64,000 nucleotides of DNA, taken from the NCBI GenBank assembly GCA_002397315.1, contig DHAE01000003.1:1-64000 (forward strand). Reading direction: 5' to 3'. Numbering within the stretch: position 1 is the first letter of the stretch; every line of letters begins with the position of its first letter. This DNA comes from Comamonadaceae bacterium UBA4962. GTDB lineage: Bacteria; Pseudomonadota; Gammaproteobacteria; Burkholderiales; Burkholderiaceae_C. The notes beneath the pieces are model-generated. The model saw only the letters and a program-made list of their open reading frames with translations, had not been told where the DNA came from and made no database searches. This document shows positions 34,495 through 43,665 of the stretch, piece after piece. The translations under genes were made by a program, and so were the position numbers.

Positions 34495-34977
34495 TCAGGC
34501 TTCTTTGTTTTCCTTGATGTTCCAGCCGGCCGAGCTTTCTGCGCCCTTGCCGCCCTGGTTCGTCTGCTCCCAGTACTGGGTCTTGATTTTGGCGGCCTGG
34601 AATGCGTAGTTCACCAGAACCGCATCGCTGCCGTCGGTGCCGCTCACGGTCACGCTCGTCACCAGCACATCGGTCAGCGTGATCTTGCTGAATTCGATCT
34701 GCGTGCCGCCGGCCTTGCACATGGAGATCTCCACCTGGCCCAGGTGCTTGCCGGTCGAGCAGTGCTTCAGGACGGCAGGGTAGGCCTTGTCGATCTTGGC
34801 CACGACGTTCAGGTCATGGAACGTCACCTTGCCCGCGCCGGCGCCGCTGCCCGTGGCCATCGAGTTGGGTTGGGTGGCACCCCAGGTGAAGGAGCGGATA
34901 TCGGTCCAGCTCTTGTGGTTGGCGTCTTGGGATTCGCCGCTGGCACCTTCAACCTTCATGAACATATCGACGGACAT
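34495..34977 (-). CDS. hcp: Type VI secretion tube protein Hcp (TssD)
   Basis: Hcp hexamers stack into the T6SS inner tube and can carry small effectors in their lumen. The 160-residue protein starts MSVDMFMKVEGASGESQDAN and shows WTDIRSFTWGATQPNSM, VTFHDLNVVAKIDKAYPAVL, HCSTGKHLGQVEISMCKAGG and the tail YWEQTNQGGKGAESSAGWNI, all typical of Hcp1-type proteins. AAGGAAG precedes the ATG. It is transcribed away from the main T6SS operon and has its own terminator, consistent with the high expression Hcp needs. Confidence 0.96.
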   Translation of the reverse strand: MSVDMFMKVEGASGESQDANHKSWTDIRSFTWGATQPNSMATGSGAGAGKVTFHDLNVVAKIDKAYPAVLKHCSTGKHLGQVEISMCKAGGTQIEFSKITLTDVLVTSVTVSGTDGSDAVLVNYAFQAAKIKTQYWEQTNQGGKGAESSAGWNIKENKEA

Positions 34978-35554
34978 GGAATACTTCCTTTTTGATGGTC
35001 TGCGCGTCTGCGCTGGGAAAGATGAAATGGAGCCGCACGGCTTTCTGGGCCATGCAGGAACTCCTCACGAACACGGCTTTTCACAAAGAGGCCGTTACCC
35101 ATAATCACCTCGACGCTTCCCCCCTCCCGAGGGTTGCGCGAATGCGGCACAGGCTGGCTTCCTTGAACGCCTAGTTGCGCCGGCGATCATAGGTGGGGTA
35201 CCACGCATTTGGAAATACCCCAGGTCCCAACATTGTCCAGTGCCAAGAAACAAAGGAAACAATTTGTCTTTTTTCTCTCCGCCGCCGGGGATATCGGAGA
35301 CGTGTCACATGTTACCGTTACACTTGGCCCCTTCTCGTGGAGGTCGCCCCAGGCGGCTGCGGGATTGAACGCACAAAGACGGCGGATGGCGGCACCTGCC
35401 GCCATCTCCATACAGAGTAGTAGAAACAGCCGGCCGGGAGTGATGCCTTTGACGTTGGTTCGCGACGTGCAGGAGCGGGGAGCTCCGAAAAGGTGGGCGC
35501 CCGGCGGCCGTCGATGTTCGCGCCGCCTGCCGCGGTGCTTGGAAGCGTGAACCC
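34978..35554. other. Divergent intergenic region between hcp and the T6SS operon
   Basis: This 577-bp gap is visibly richer in A+T than its neighbours (for example around 35250-35285) and should hold the hcp promoter on the minus strand and the main T6SS promoter on the plus strand. I see no sigma-54 -24/-12 match. A direct repeat GTAAC-G-GTAAC (minus strand, about 35310-35325) is a possible activator site. Short reading frames here have no ribosome site and no family resemblance. Confidence 0.5.
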
Positions 35555-37546
35555 ATGCAGAAGGATTTCAGTGGCTCGGCGAACTGTCTAGGCCCCGGCG
35601 TTCAGGTCGGCGAGTACCGGCTGAACGACGTTGTGGGCGAGGGCGGGTTCGGGATCGTCTACAAGGCGCGCGACCTGAGCCTGGATCGCATCGTGGCGAT
35701 CAAGGAATACATGCCCGCCACCCTGGCCGGCCGCAAGGACGGCAGCGAGGTGCACGTGCGCTCGCAGCACCGCGGCGCCTTCGATGCGGGCCTGCGCAGC
35801 TTCATCAACGAGGCGCGGCTGCTGGCCAAGTTCTCCCATCCGGCCCTCGTGCACGTCTACCGGTTCTTCGAGGCCAACGGTACGGCGTACATGGTGATGC
35901 AGTACTACGAGGGGCAGACGTTCCGGTCGTTCCTGGCGCAGCAGCCCGCGATGGACGAGGCCTGGCTCTCTGCCGTGCTCGTGCCCATCCTCGACGTGCT
36001 CGAGATGCTGCACGCGGCCGACTGCTACCACCGCGACATCGCGCCGGACAACATCTTCCTGCAGGAATCGGGCATGCCGGTGCTGCTCGACTTCGGCGCG
36101 GCCCGCCGCATCATCGGCGACATGACGCAGGCGCTCACGATGGTGCTCAAGCCGGGGTTCGCGCCGATCGAGCAGTACGTGGACGACGGTGCCATGCCCC
36201 AGGGCGCATGGACCGACATCTACCAGTTGGGCGCCGTGCTCTACCAGGCGATCACCGGCCGCCCTCCCGCCACCTCGGTGGCGCGGATGATCAACGACCC
36301 GCTGGCGACGCTCACGCCCGAGAACTGCCCGGGCTTCAGTGCCCGGTTCCTGCAGGGCGTGCAGAGCGCGCTGGCCGTGAAGCCGCAGGACCGGCCGCAG
36401 ACGATCGCAGAGTTGCGGCAGCAACTCGGCCTCAAGACGGTGACCATCTCCTGGCCGCACGCCTCGGCCGCTGCCGCGGGCGCCGAGGTGGCCGTGCGCG
36501 CCGCCGGGCCGGGCGTGGACGCGGCCTCCGCGGCCGTGGCGGCCACCCACCGGCCGGTGGAGGCGGTGGCATCCATCATTCCGTCGCACCTTCCGCATCC
36601 GGCCGCCGACGGCGCCGGGACTCCTGTCGCCACAGCGGCGCGCGACTATGCGCCGACCCAGCCCGCGCCGTTGCCGGAGCCGATGCCTGCCCGCGCCGAA
36701 CCGCCCGTGGTGGCTCCTGCGCCCGCACCGGTCGCTCAGGGTCGTGCCGCCACCAGTGAGCGGCGCGCTGCAGCCGCGGCCGCGGAGCCTGCGGCGCGTC
36801 CTGCCGCGCAGCGCGGCGCGGTGCCCGCTGGCGCGCGCGCGGCGTCGGGCGGCCGTCCGGCATGGCTCATCCCCGCGCTGGCGCTGCTGGTGGCGGTGCT
36901 CATCGGGGGCGTGTGGTGGACGGTGAATGCCTCCAGCGAAGCCGCTGCCCGCGAGAGGATGGCGGTACAGGAGGCCAGCCAGTGGGAACTGGCTTCGCGC
37001 ATCAACACGGTGGAATCCATCCAGGCGTACCTGAACGCCTTCCCGAACGGCATCCACCGGCTGCAGGCCGAGGAAACGCTCACGCGCCTGACCGCGCAGT
37101 CCCTGCAGACGTCCGCCACGCCTGCGGACGTCGCGGCAGCCCCGGTGTCCGTTCCGTCGGCCCCCGCTTCTGCGGCCGCGCCGGAAGCCACGCCCCGCGC
37201 CAGCACTCCGGCGGTGGTGGCGTCCGCGCCGCCCCCCGCGACCCCGACGGTCCCGGTGGCTCCCGTTGCGGCAGCCTCCACGCCGGCCGCGGACGACGCG
37301 GGCCGCACGCAGCGGGCCGCCACGCGGGACGCCGAGAACACAGGGCGCGTGATCCTGCGGGTCATGCCCTGGGGCAACGTGACCGTGGACCGCATTCCGG
37401 CCGGCACGACGCCGCCTCTCACGCAGCTGACGCTGGCGGAAGGTTTCCACCGCATCGAGCTGTCCAATCCGGCGTCGCAGACGGTGACCCGGATGGTGCA
37501 GGTGCGCAAGGGCGAATCCGTGATCCTGACCCACAAATTCGAATGA
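35555..37546 (+). CDS. T6SS-associated Ser/Thr protein kinase with PEGA-like C terminus
   Basis: The 663-residue protein heads the T6SS operon and is the likely PpkA-type regulator that phosphorylates the FHA protein to switch on assembly. The kinase domain (about residues 18-290) has the glycine loop GEGGFGIVY, Lys50 in VAIKEY, HRDIAPDN at 159-166 and LLDFGAAR with Asp179. The catalytic-loop Lys found in most Ser/Thr kinases (HRDxK) is Ala here. A Pro/Ala-rich linker, one transmembrane segment (about 436-457) and a periplasmic PEGA-like beta domain (about 595-663) follow. A PP2C phosphatase gene three genes downstream would reverse its action. Confidence 0.88.
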   Translation: MQKDFSGSANCLGPGVQVGEYRLNDVVGEGGFGIVYKARDLSLDRIVAIKEYMPATLAGRKDGSEVHVRSQHRGAFDAGLRSFINEARLLAKFSHPALVHVYRFFEANGTAYMVMQYYEGQTFRSFLAQQPAMDEAWLSAVLVPILDVLEMLHAADCYHRDIAPDNIFLQESGMPVLLDFGAARRIIGDMTQALTMVLKPGFAPIEQYVDDGAMPQGAWTDIYQLGAVLYQAITGRPPATSVARMINDPLATLTPENCPGFSARFLQGVQSALAVKPQDRPQTIAELRQQLGLKTVTISWPHASAAAAGAEVAVRAAGPGVDAASAAVAATHRPVEAVASIIPSHLPHPAADGAGTPVATAARDYAPTQPAPLPEPMPARAEPPVVAPAPAPVAQGRAATSERRAAAAAAEPAARPAAQRGAVPAGARAASGGRPAWLIPALALLVAVLIGGVWWTVNASSEAAARERMAVQEASQWELASRINTVESIQAYLNAFPNGIHRLQAEETLTRLTAQSLQTSATPADVAAAPVSVPSAPASAAAPEATPRASTPAVVASAPPPATPTVPVAPVAAASTPAADDAGRTQRAATRDAENTGRVILRVMPWGNVTVDRIPAGTTPPLTQLTLAEGFHRIELSNPASQTVTRMVQVRKGESVILTHKFE

Positions 37547-37662
37547 CGGCCCGATCGCCGCGGCCGTGATGGCGCGTGGCGGAGGTGCCGGGACGACCCG
37601 CAGACAGACGGCGGCCCGTGGCCGCAGGCCGGACGGCCACCTGCCATTTTGACGAGGAGAGC

Positions 37663-38172
37663 ATGGGAACTACGACGAAGCTCATTGGGATCGCCTGCCT
37701 GGCAGGCGTGCTGCTCGGCGGATGCCAGACGCCGCCCGCGGGCGAAGGTGCCGGAAACGGCGGGCAGGCCGCCTCCGAGGCGGGTGCTGCCGACGGCAGG
37801 GACGGCGCGAAGCAGAAGGACCCGACCACCTTGAAGGAAGAGGCCCTGGCGCAGGCGATCGATGTCTACACCGATGGCCGCTACGACGAGGCCATCGCGG
37901 CGCTGGCGCCCCTGAGCACGGCGCCCGAGTTGCCGGTCGCCTCGCAGATCAAGGCCTACAAGTTCATCGCCTTCAGCCATTGCGCCTCGGGGCGGCAGCG
38001 CCAGTGCCGCCAGACGTTCGAATCGGCGCTGCAGCTGGACCCGAACTTCCAGTTGAGCGACGTCGAGAAGGGGCATCCGGTGTGGGGCAAGGAGTTCCTC
38101 GCCGCGCGCGCCGCGGCGGCCGCCGCCGCTGCGCGCAGCAAGCGCGCCGCACCCGCCAGGAAGACGCCATGA
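37663..38172 (+). CDS. tssQ: TssQ-family T6SS-associated lipoprotein
   Basis: The 169-residue product has a lipoprotein signal peptide with lipobox LLGGC (Cys21), an Ala/Gly-rich linker, then a helical TPR-like domain (EEALAQAIDVYTDGRYDEAI, FESALQLDPNF) and an Ala/Lys-rich tail. This fits the small outer-membrane-associated lipoproteins named TssQ in betaproteobacterial T6SS loci. GAGGAG precedes the ATG. Role in assembly is not defined. An in-frame upstream start would spoil the signal peptide. Confidence 0.72.
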   Translation: MGTTTKLIGIACLAGVLLGGCQTPPAGEGAGNGGQAASEAGAADGRDGAKQKDPTTLKEEALAQAIDVYTDGRYDEAIAALAPLSTAPELPVASQIKAYKFIAFSHCASGRQRQCRQTFESALQLDPNFQLSDVEKGHPVWGKEFLAARAAAAAAAARSKRAAPARKTP

Positions 38173-38193
38173 TCCGCAGGGACTGCAACCGAC

Positions 38194-40881
38194 ATGGATA
38201 AGGTCGAACTCAGGGTCGTCCGGCAGGCCGACGGCGAAGTCAACCGCCTCTGGGGGGCGGTATTTGGCGTGGCGGGCGGAACGATCGGCCGCGGCGGACA
38301 GAACAAGCTCGTGCTGCCCGATACCGACGCCGGGGTGGCGCGCGTGCATGCGATGGTGCGCATGGAGTCCGAGGCCGCGTACATCGCCAACCTCTGCGAG
38401 CGCCGCTCGATCTTCGTGGCCGGAGAGGAAGTCCGCTCCGGCGAGGAAGTGGAGCTGTCCGTCGGCGACGAGGTCCGGATCGGGCCCTACACGCTGTATT
38501 CCGTCGTGCCGGGCGCGCCCTTCGTGGCGCCCGTGCCGGCGCCGTCCCCGGTGGCTGTCGCGGTCGACACCCCGGCCCCAGCCCCGGCCCCGGTTCCTGG
38601 GCCGGCGAGCGCTCCGGTGATGGCCGCGGTGCCCGCTGCAGCAGCCGCTCCCCTGCAGGAAACCTTGCCTGCCGTGGCGGACATGCCGGAGAGGGGCGTA
38701 CCGTCCGCCTCCGTTTCGCCGCCTGAAACCGTTTTCGAGGCGCCGTCCGCAAGCCTCGGTCATCCTGCCGCCGGTCAACCGCTGCCGGGCCTCGCGGAGA
38801 TCGTCCCGTCGGCGGAAGACGACGACAACCCCTTTGCGATGCTGGGGCGCGTGGAGTCGCCGGCCGGTACCGCGCCCGTCCGCGCGCCGCAGCCGGTGTC
38901 GGCCCCGGTCGCCTCGGGTCCGGATGCCGTGCCTGTGCCGGCATCCGGGTTGCCGCTGCTGTCTGGCGTGCCGCAGGCCGGACTTGCGGAGCTGGCACCC
39001 GCGCCTCTCGCCCCCGCAGAAGGCATGTTCGCCGCCGTGCCGTCGGCAGCGCCCGCAGGGGCCGGAGCGTTGCTGCCGGGCCCGGACGCCGGTGTGCCGG
39101 ACAGGCCAACCCAGACTGCGGCACCGTGGAACGCGCCAGGCGTCCCGAGCGCCCCGGGTACGGCGCCGGTGGCAGGGAAGGCGGCGGCCGCTCCCCGCGC
39201 GCTGGTCATTCCAGAGGATTTCGACCTGTTCGCTGCCGATCCGCGGCGGGGCGAGGAGAAGAAGGACGTATGGGGCGGCGGCCTGCAGGGCAAGAGCCTG
39301 AGCGAGATCGCCAATCTGCGCCACGACGAACTGCTGCAGTCGCTGCCCGCCAGCGGCACGAAGTTCGCGCACGATATGGACAATCCCTCGCATGCCGGCC
39401 TGCCCAAGGGGCTGGATCCGCGCAGCGAGCTGGACCCGTTGCGGCTGTTCGGCGGTGCGTCCGCGCCGGTACTGCACGATCCCGAGCGCGGCGCGGTCGC
39501 GCTGGGATCGGACCTGTCGCAGTCGTTCAGCCTGCCCAAGGGGGTACCGGTGCCGCAGGGCAATGGCGATGCTTCGGCCGGCAAGCCGCTGGAAGCCCAT
39601 CCGCCGCTGCCTCCGATTCCGGTGCCGCAGGCTCCCGCCATGGGCGGGACGGAGGCCGGAATGTCGCAAGCCTCCCAGCCACTGCCCAATGCACAGGCAC
39701 CTGCCGTGGGGCAGGCCCTGTCCGGCGCGGCATCCGCCGCAGGATCTCCGGCAGCGCCTCTGCAGGGATTGCTGCGCGTGGAGGGCCTGGACCTGGGCGC
39801 CTTCGGGTCCGATCCCGCATCGGCGGACCGCCTGGACTGGACGATGGCTGACACATTGCCCGAAGCGGGCAGTGCCGGGAATGCAGGCATGCGCGAAGGC
39901 GACCGGCCTGCAGTCGCCACCAACGCGGCAACGGACATGGCGATGCCCTCGCTCTTCGGACAGGATGCTGCACCCAGCCATCCAGGCCCGCAGGCGCTCC
40001 CGATCTCGGGGCTGGGCCTGGAGGGCTCCGGCATGCTTCCTGGCGGAAGCGGTCTGTCCGGAGTCCTGCCATCGGTGGCAACGTCGACGTCGGTGCCGGC
40101 CTCGGTGCCGATGCCGCCCGCGCCCGCGCCTTTGGACGCGCCGATGCGCTCGACAGAGCCGGCCTTGCCTCCGGCGGCCACCAGCGCGGTTGCGCAGGAG
40201 GGGCCGGAGCCGTCCGCCGCCTCGGTGCGCTCGCCGCTGGCGCCCATGCTGCCGGAGCTGGAGGCCGCGTCGCCCGCCGAACTGCAGTCGCTGATCTCCG
40301 CCTTCCTGGAGGGGGCGGGCGTGCTGTCGAAGAAGGTCGAGCCGCAGCGGCTCAGCCCGGAGTTCATGCGCTCGTTCGGCGAGGCGTTCCGCGTGGCCGT
40401 GCAGGGCACGATCGACCTGCTGGCCGCGCGCTCGGAGATCAAGCGCGAGTTCCGGGCGGGGGTGACGGTGATCTCTTCCGGGGCCAACAATCCGCTGAAG
40501 TTCCTGCCGACCTCCGAAGGCGTGGTGATGCAGATGCTCGGCCAGAACTTCCCCGGTTTCATGAAGCCGATTCCGGCGATGGAAGAGGCCTACGACGATC
40601 TGCGCGTGCACCAGGTGGCGCTGATGGCGGGCCTGCGCGCCGCCTACGCGGAGGCGCTGGAGCGCTTCGATCCGACCGTGCTCGAACAGCGCACGGACGT
40701 GACCGGCGGCGTGTTCGGCATGCTGTCGGCCACCAGCCGCAAGGCCGCCCTGTGGGACGAGTACAAGCGCAGCTTCGCCGAGATCCGGCGCGGCGCCGAA
40801 GACGATCTGGCCGCGTTCTCCGGCCAGGCCTTCCTGGAGGCCTACGAAAGCGCCGAGGCGGCGGCAAAGGCCCGGACGTGA
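38194..40881 (+). CDS. tagH: T6SS FHA-domain protein TagH (Fha)
   Basis: TagH/Fha recognises phosphothreonine made by the kinase and promotes T6SS assembly. The 895 residues have an N-terminal FHA domain (about 20-108: GGTIGRGGQNKLVLPD, VARVHAMVRM, VELSVGDEVRIGPYTL) and a C-terminal T6SS-FHA domain (about 685-895: FLEGAGVLSKKVEPQRLSPE, EGVVMQMLGQNFPGF, LWDEYKRSFAEI). Between them lies about 575 residues of Pro/Ala/Val-rich low-complexity sequence. The Ser usually found in the FHA SxxH motif is Ala (VARVH). Its stop overlaps the phosphatase start (GTGA at 40878-40881). Confidence 0.9.
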   Translation: MDKVELRVVRQADGEVNRLWGAVFGVAGGTIGRGGQNKLVLPDTDAGVARVHAMVRMESEAAYIANLCERRSIFVAGEEVRSGEEVELSVGDEVRIGPYTLYSVVPGAPFVAPVPAPSPVAVAVDTPAPAPAPVPGPASAPVMAAVPAAAAAPLQETLPAVADMPERGVPSASVSPPETVFEAPSASLGHPAAGQPLPGLAEIVPSAEDDDNPFAMLGRVESPAGTAPVRAPQPVSAPVASGPDAVPVPASGLPLLSGVPQAGLAELAPAPLAPAEGMFAAVPSAAPAGAGALLPGPDAGVPDRPTQTAAPWNAPGVPSAPGTAPVAGKAAAAPRALVIPEDFDLFAADPRRGEEKKDVWGGGLQGKSLSEIANLRHDELLQSLPASGTKFAHDMDNPSHAGLPKGLDPRSELDPLRLFGGASAPVLHDPERGAVALGSDLSQSFSLPKGVPVPQGNGDASAGKPLEAHPPLPPIPVPQAPAMGGTEAGMSQASQPLPNAQAPAVGQALSGAASAAGSPAAPLQGLLRVEGLDLGAFGSDPASADRLDWTMADTLPEAGSAGNAGMREGDRPAVATNAATDMAMPSLFGQDAAPSHPGPQALPISGLGLEGSGMLPGGSGLSGVLPSVATSTSVPASVPMPPAPAPLDAPMRSTEPALPPAATSAVAQEGPEPSAASVRSPLAPMLPELEAASPAELQSLISAFLEGAGVLSKKVEPQRLSPEFMRSFGEAFRVAVQGTIDLLAARSEIKREFRAGVTVISSGANNPLKFLPTSEGVVMQMLGQNFPGFMKPIPAMEEAYDDLRVHQVALMAGLRAAYAEALERFDPTVLEQRTDVTGGVFGMLSATSRKAALWDEYKRSFAEIRRGAEDDLAAFSGQAFLEAYESAEAAAKART

Positions 40882-41669
40882 TCTTCCATATCGCAGGCGA
40901 CGAATTCCGGCTCCGCGTGATGGCGGCCTCGCTCTCCGACAAGGGGGCGCGGGAAGTGAACGAGGACTTCCTGGGCCTGGTGGACATGGGCCACCGGGGC
41001 CTGTGCTGCGTGCTGGCCGACGGCGCGGGCGGGCACGGCCATGGCGGCCTGGCCGCGCGCATCACGGTGGACGCGGTGCTGGAGGGCTTCGGCCACAACC
41101 CGCTGTTCGCGCCGGCCGGCCTCGCCTCGCTCATCTCGCTGGCCGAACATGCCGTGGCGGGCGCGCAACCGCTGTCGATCTCGCGCAAGCACATGAGCGC
41201 CACCGTGGTGCTGCTGTGCATCGACCGCAAGACCGGGCGCGCGCTCTGGGCCCATTGGGGCGACTCGCGGCTGTACTGGTTCCGCGACCAGAAGGTGCGC
41301 CAGATCACCGAAGACCACAGCGTCGTGCAGCAGTTGCTGCATGCCGGCGTGTACCGCAACCAAGATCCGCGCCGGCTGCCCAACCGCAGCGTGCTGGCCG
41401 GCGCCATCGGGGCGGAGTCGCAGATTCCCCCCACGGTGCTGCCGCGGCCGGTGGAACTGGCGGCCGGCGATGCCTTCCTGCTGTGCTCGGACGGCCTGTG
41501 GGAAGGGCTGCAGGACGAGCAGATGGAGAGCGCCCTGCGCCACAGCCAGTCACCGCAGGAATGGCTGGAACAGATGGAAGCGGCCGTGCGCGCCCAGGCG
41601 CGGTCGTACCAGGACAACTTCAGCGCGCTGGCCGTGTGGGTCGCGGCCAGCGAGGACGGCGGGGCCTGA
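40878..41669 (+). CDS. PP2C-family protein phosphatase (PppA type) of the T6SS
   Basis: The 263-residue enzyme should dephosphorylate the kinase targets and turn T6SS off. Metal-binding motifs of PP2C are visible: SDKGAREVNEDF, LADGAGGHGHGG, HWGDSRLYWF, and LLCSDGLWEGL with NFSALAVW at the end. GTG 40878 overlaps the tagH stop, indicating coupling. No membrane segment is present. Presence of both kinase and phosphatase around tagH mirrors the PpkA/PppA/Fha switch known from Pseudomonas; that the switch works here is inferred. Confidence 0.88.
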   Translation: MIFHIAGDEFRLRVMAASLSDKGAREVNEDFLGLVDMGHRGLCCVLADGAGGHGHGGLAARITVDAVLEGFGHNPLFAPAGLASLISLAEHAVAGAQPLSISRKHMSATVVLLCIDRKTGRALWAHWGDSRLYWFRDQKVRQITEDHSVVQQLLHAGVYRNQDPRRLPNRSVLAGAIGAESQIPPTVLPRPVELAAGDAFLLCSDGLWEGLQDEQMESALRHSQSPQEWLEQMEAAVRAQARSYQDNFSALAVWVAASEDGGA

Positions 41670-41712
41670 CGCGCCGCCGCCGCGTGTTTTACCGAATCGA
41701 AGGGAGTCGACT

Positions 41713-42276
41713 ATGCACCGGGATGCGATGGTACGGAAGGGATCGGTCGGAACGGGAGCCACCGCAGTGGCGGCGGCCCTGCTGCTGGCGGGCTGCGGAA
41801 TGATCAGCAACCTGAACCGGCCGCAGGAGGCCCCGACGGCCGTGCCGCCGGCCGTGTTCGAGATCACCGCGGACCCGGGCATCAACCCGGACATGCACGG
41901 CACGCCCAAGCCGATCCTGCTGCGGATCTACGAATTGCGCGCGGGCGCGGCGTTCGACCGCGCGAGCTACCTCGACCTGCAGGACAAGGACGAAGCCCAG
42001 CTGGGCACCGATTTCGTGCGGCGCGACGAAATCCTGCTGCAGCCCGGCGAGCGCCGCACGATCGAGCGCAAGGGCAGCCCGGACGTGCGCACCTTCGCCG
42101 TGTTCGCGGGCTACCGCGACCTGGAGCGCAGCACCTGGCGCGCCACCGCCGGTGCGCCGAACTCCGTGGAGATGCGCCGCCGCTGGTGGGGCCTGGGCGA
42201 GACCGAGCGGCTCAAGCCCGTGCTCTACCGCATCACGGTGGGCAAGGATGCCGTGAAGATCCAGCCCGCGCCTTGA
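41713..42276 (+). CDS. tssJ: T6SS outer-membrane lipoprotein TssJ
   Basis: TssJ anchors the T6SS membrane complex to the outer membrane through TssM. The 187-residue product has a lipobox LLAGC (Cys28) after a basic start. The mature domain has the SciN/TssJ pattern: FEITADPGINPDMHGTPKPI, LLRIYELRAGAAFDRASYLD, GTDFVRRDEILLQPGE and TFAVFAGYRDLERSTWRAT. The ATG at 41713 gives a proper signal peptide. tssK follows after 40 bases. Confidence 0.93.
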   Translation: MHRDAMVRKGSVGTGATAVAAALLLAGCGMISNLNRPQEAPTAVPPAVFEITADPGINPDMHGTPKPILLRIYELRAGAAFDRASYLDLQDKDEAQLGTDFVRRDEILLQPGERRTIERKGSPDVRTFAVFAGYRDLERSTWRATAGAPNSVEMRRRWWGLGETERLKPVLYRITVGKDAVKIQPAP

Positions 42277-42316
42277 ACAGAACAACACCGACAAGAACGA
42301 AAGCCTCGCATCGATC

Positions 42317-43651
42317 ATGGTTTGGCAGCGCAAGGTCGTCTGGGCCGAGGGCATGTTCCTCCGCCCCCAGCATTTCCAGCAACAGGACCGTTTCACCGAT
42401 TTCCTCGTGCAATCGCGCACGTTGCCCGCCCAGTTCTTCTTCTGGGGGTTCTCGCGGCTCGCGCTCGACACCGAGCTGCTGGGCCTGGGCAAGGTGGGGC
42501 TGCTATCGGCCGAAGGGGTGCTGCCGGACGGCACGCCGTTCAGCTGCCCGGGCCATGACGAGGCGCCCGCCGCGCTCGCGATCGGCAAGGACGTGAAGGA
42601 CACCGTGATCCACCTGGCCCTGCCGATGCGCCGCCGCGCCGGGGCCGAGGTGACGCTGGGCGGGGCCGGCGGCGCGTCGGTGCGCTATGCCGCGGAAGTG
42701 GCCGAGGTGCCGGACGTCAACGACGTGGGCGCGCAGGCCGCCGAGGTGCAGATCGGCAAGATCCAGCTCTCGCTGCGCGCCGCCCAGGACGTGACCGACG
42801 GCTGGGTGAGCCTGCCGGTCGCGCAGGTGGTGGAGCGCCGTGCCGACGGCTCGGTGATGCTGGACCCGTCCTTCATCCCCACGGTGGTCAACAACTCGGA
42901 GATCTCGGGCCTGGCCGTGTTCTGCCGCGAACTCTTCGGCCTGCTGCGGCAGCGCGGCGCGGCCCTGGAAGAGCGCCTCAGCCAGCCCGGCCGGGGCGGC
43001 GTGGGCGAGGTGGGCGATTTCCTGATGCTGCAGTTCCTGAACCGCTGGGAGCCCGCAGTCGAGCACTGGGTGCGCGTGCGCGCCATCCATCCCGAGCGGC
43101 TGTTCGACGATCTTCTGAAGATGGCCGGCGAGCTGGCGACCTTCACGCGCGAGCAGCGCCGCCCGGCGGCCATGCCCACGTACGACCACGACGACCTGCG
43201 CAGCTGCTTCCTGCCGCTCATGCTGGAGCTGCGGCGCGGCCTGTCGTCGGTGCTGGAGCAGAACGCGATCCAGATCGAGCTGCAGGAACGCCAGTACGGC
43301 GTGCACGTGGCGCTCATCCCCAGCACCGAACTGCTCACCAGCTGCGACTTCGTGCTGGCGGTGCATGCGCAGACGGCCGTGGAGTTCCTGCGCGCGCACT
43401 TCCCCACGCAGATCAAGATGGGCCCGGTGGAGCGCATCCGCGACCTCGTGAACCTGCACCTGCCCGGCGTGCCGCTGCGCTCGCTGCCGGTGGCCCCGCG
43501 CGAGATTCCCTACCACGCGGGCTATTCGTACTTCGAGCTCGATACGGGGCACGACCTGTGGCGCCAGCTGCAGAACTCCGGCGGTCTGGCGCTGCACGTC
43601 TCGGGGGGCTTCCCTGAACTGCAGCTCGAGATGTGGGCCATCCGGCGCTGA
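42317..43651 (+). CDS. tssK: T6SS baseplate subunit TssK
   Basis: TssK connects the baseplate to the membrane complex. The 444-residue protein begins MVWQRKVVWAEGMFLRPQHF, the near-invariant TssK start, followed by QQQDRFTDFL and later LLTSCDFVLAVHAQ and LPGVPLRSLPVAPREIPYHA, with the receptor-like C-terminal domain at the end. Length is typical. tssL begins 15 bases after its stop, in the order tssJ-K-L-M. Confidence 0.97.
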   Translation: MVWQRKVVWAEGMFLRPQHFQQQDRFTDFLVQSRTLPAQFFFWGFSRLALDTELLGLGKVGLLSAEGVLPDGTPFSCPGHDEAPAALAIGKDVKDTVIHLALPMRRRAGAEVTLGGAGGASVRYAAEVAEVPDVNDVGAQAAEVQIGKIQLSLRAAQDVTDGWVSLPVAQVVERRADGSVMLDPSFIPTVVNNSEISGLAVFCRELFGLLRQRGAALEERLSQPGRGGVGEVGDFLMLQFLNRWEPAVEHWVRVRAIHPERLFDDLLKMAGELATFTREQRRPAAMPTYDHDDLRSCFLPLMLELRRGLSSVLEQNAIQIELQERQYGVHVALIPSTELLTSCDFVLAVHAQTAVEFLRAHFPTQIKMGPVERIRDLVNLHLPGVPLRSLPVAPREIPYHAGYSYFELDTGHDLWRQLQNSGGLALHVSGGFPELQLEMWAIRR

Positions 43652-43665
43652 AAGCGGCAACGTCC

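Noticed and set aside
35459..35521. Two TTCGC boxes upstream of the T6SS operon, considered as a plant-inducible (PIP) box
   Set aside because: The spacing is about 53 bases instead of the 15-16 required for HrpX-type sites.
35209..35550. A 113-codon plus-strand frame in the hcp/kinase gap
   Set aside because: No ribosome site, no family resemblance and no conserved composition; more likely promoter DNA.
36736..40611. A minus-strand open frame of about 1290 codons opposite the kinase and tagH
   Set aside because: Same cause: the low-complexity GC-rich linker of tagH leaves few stops in other frames. No family motifs are present.
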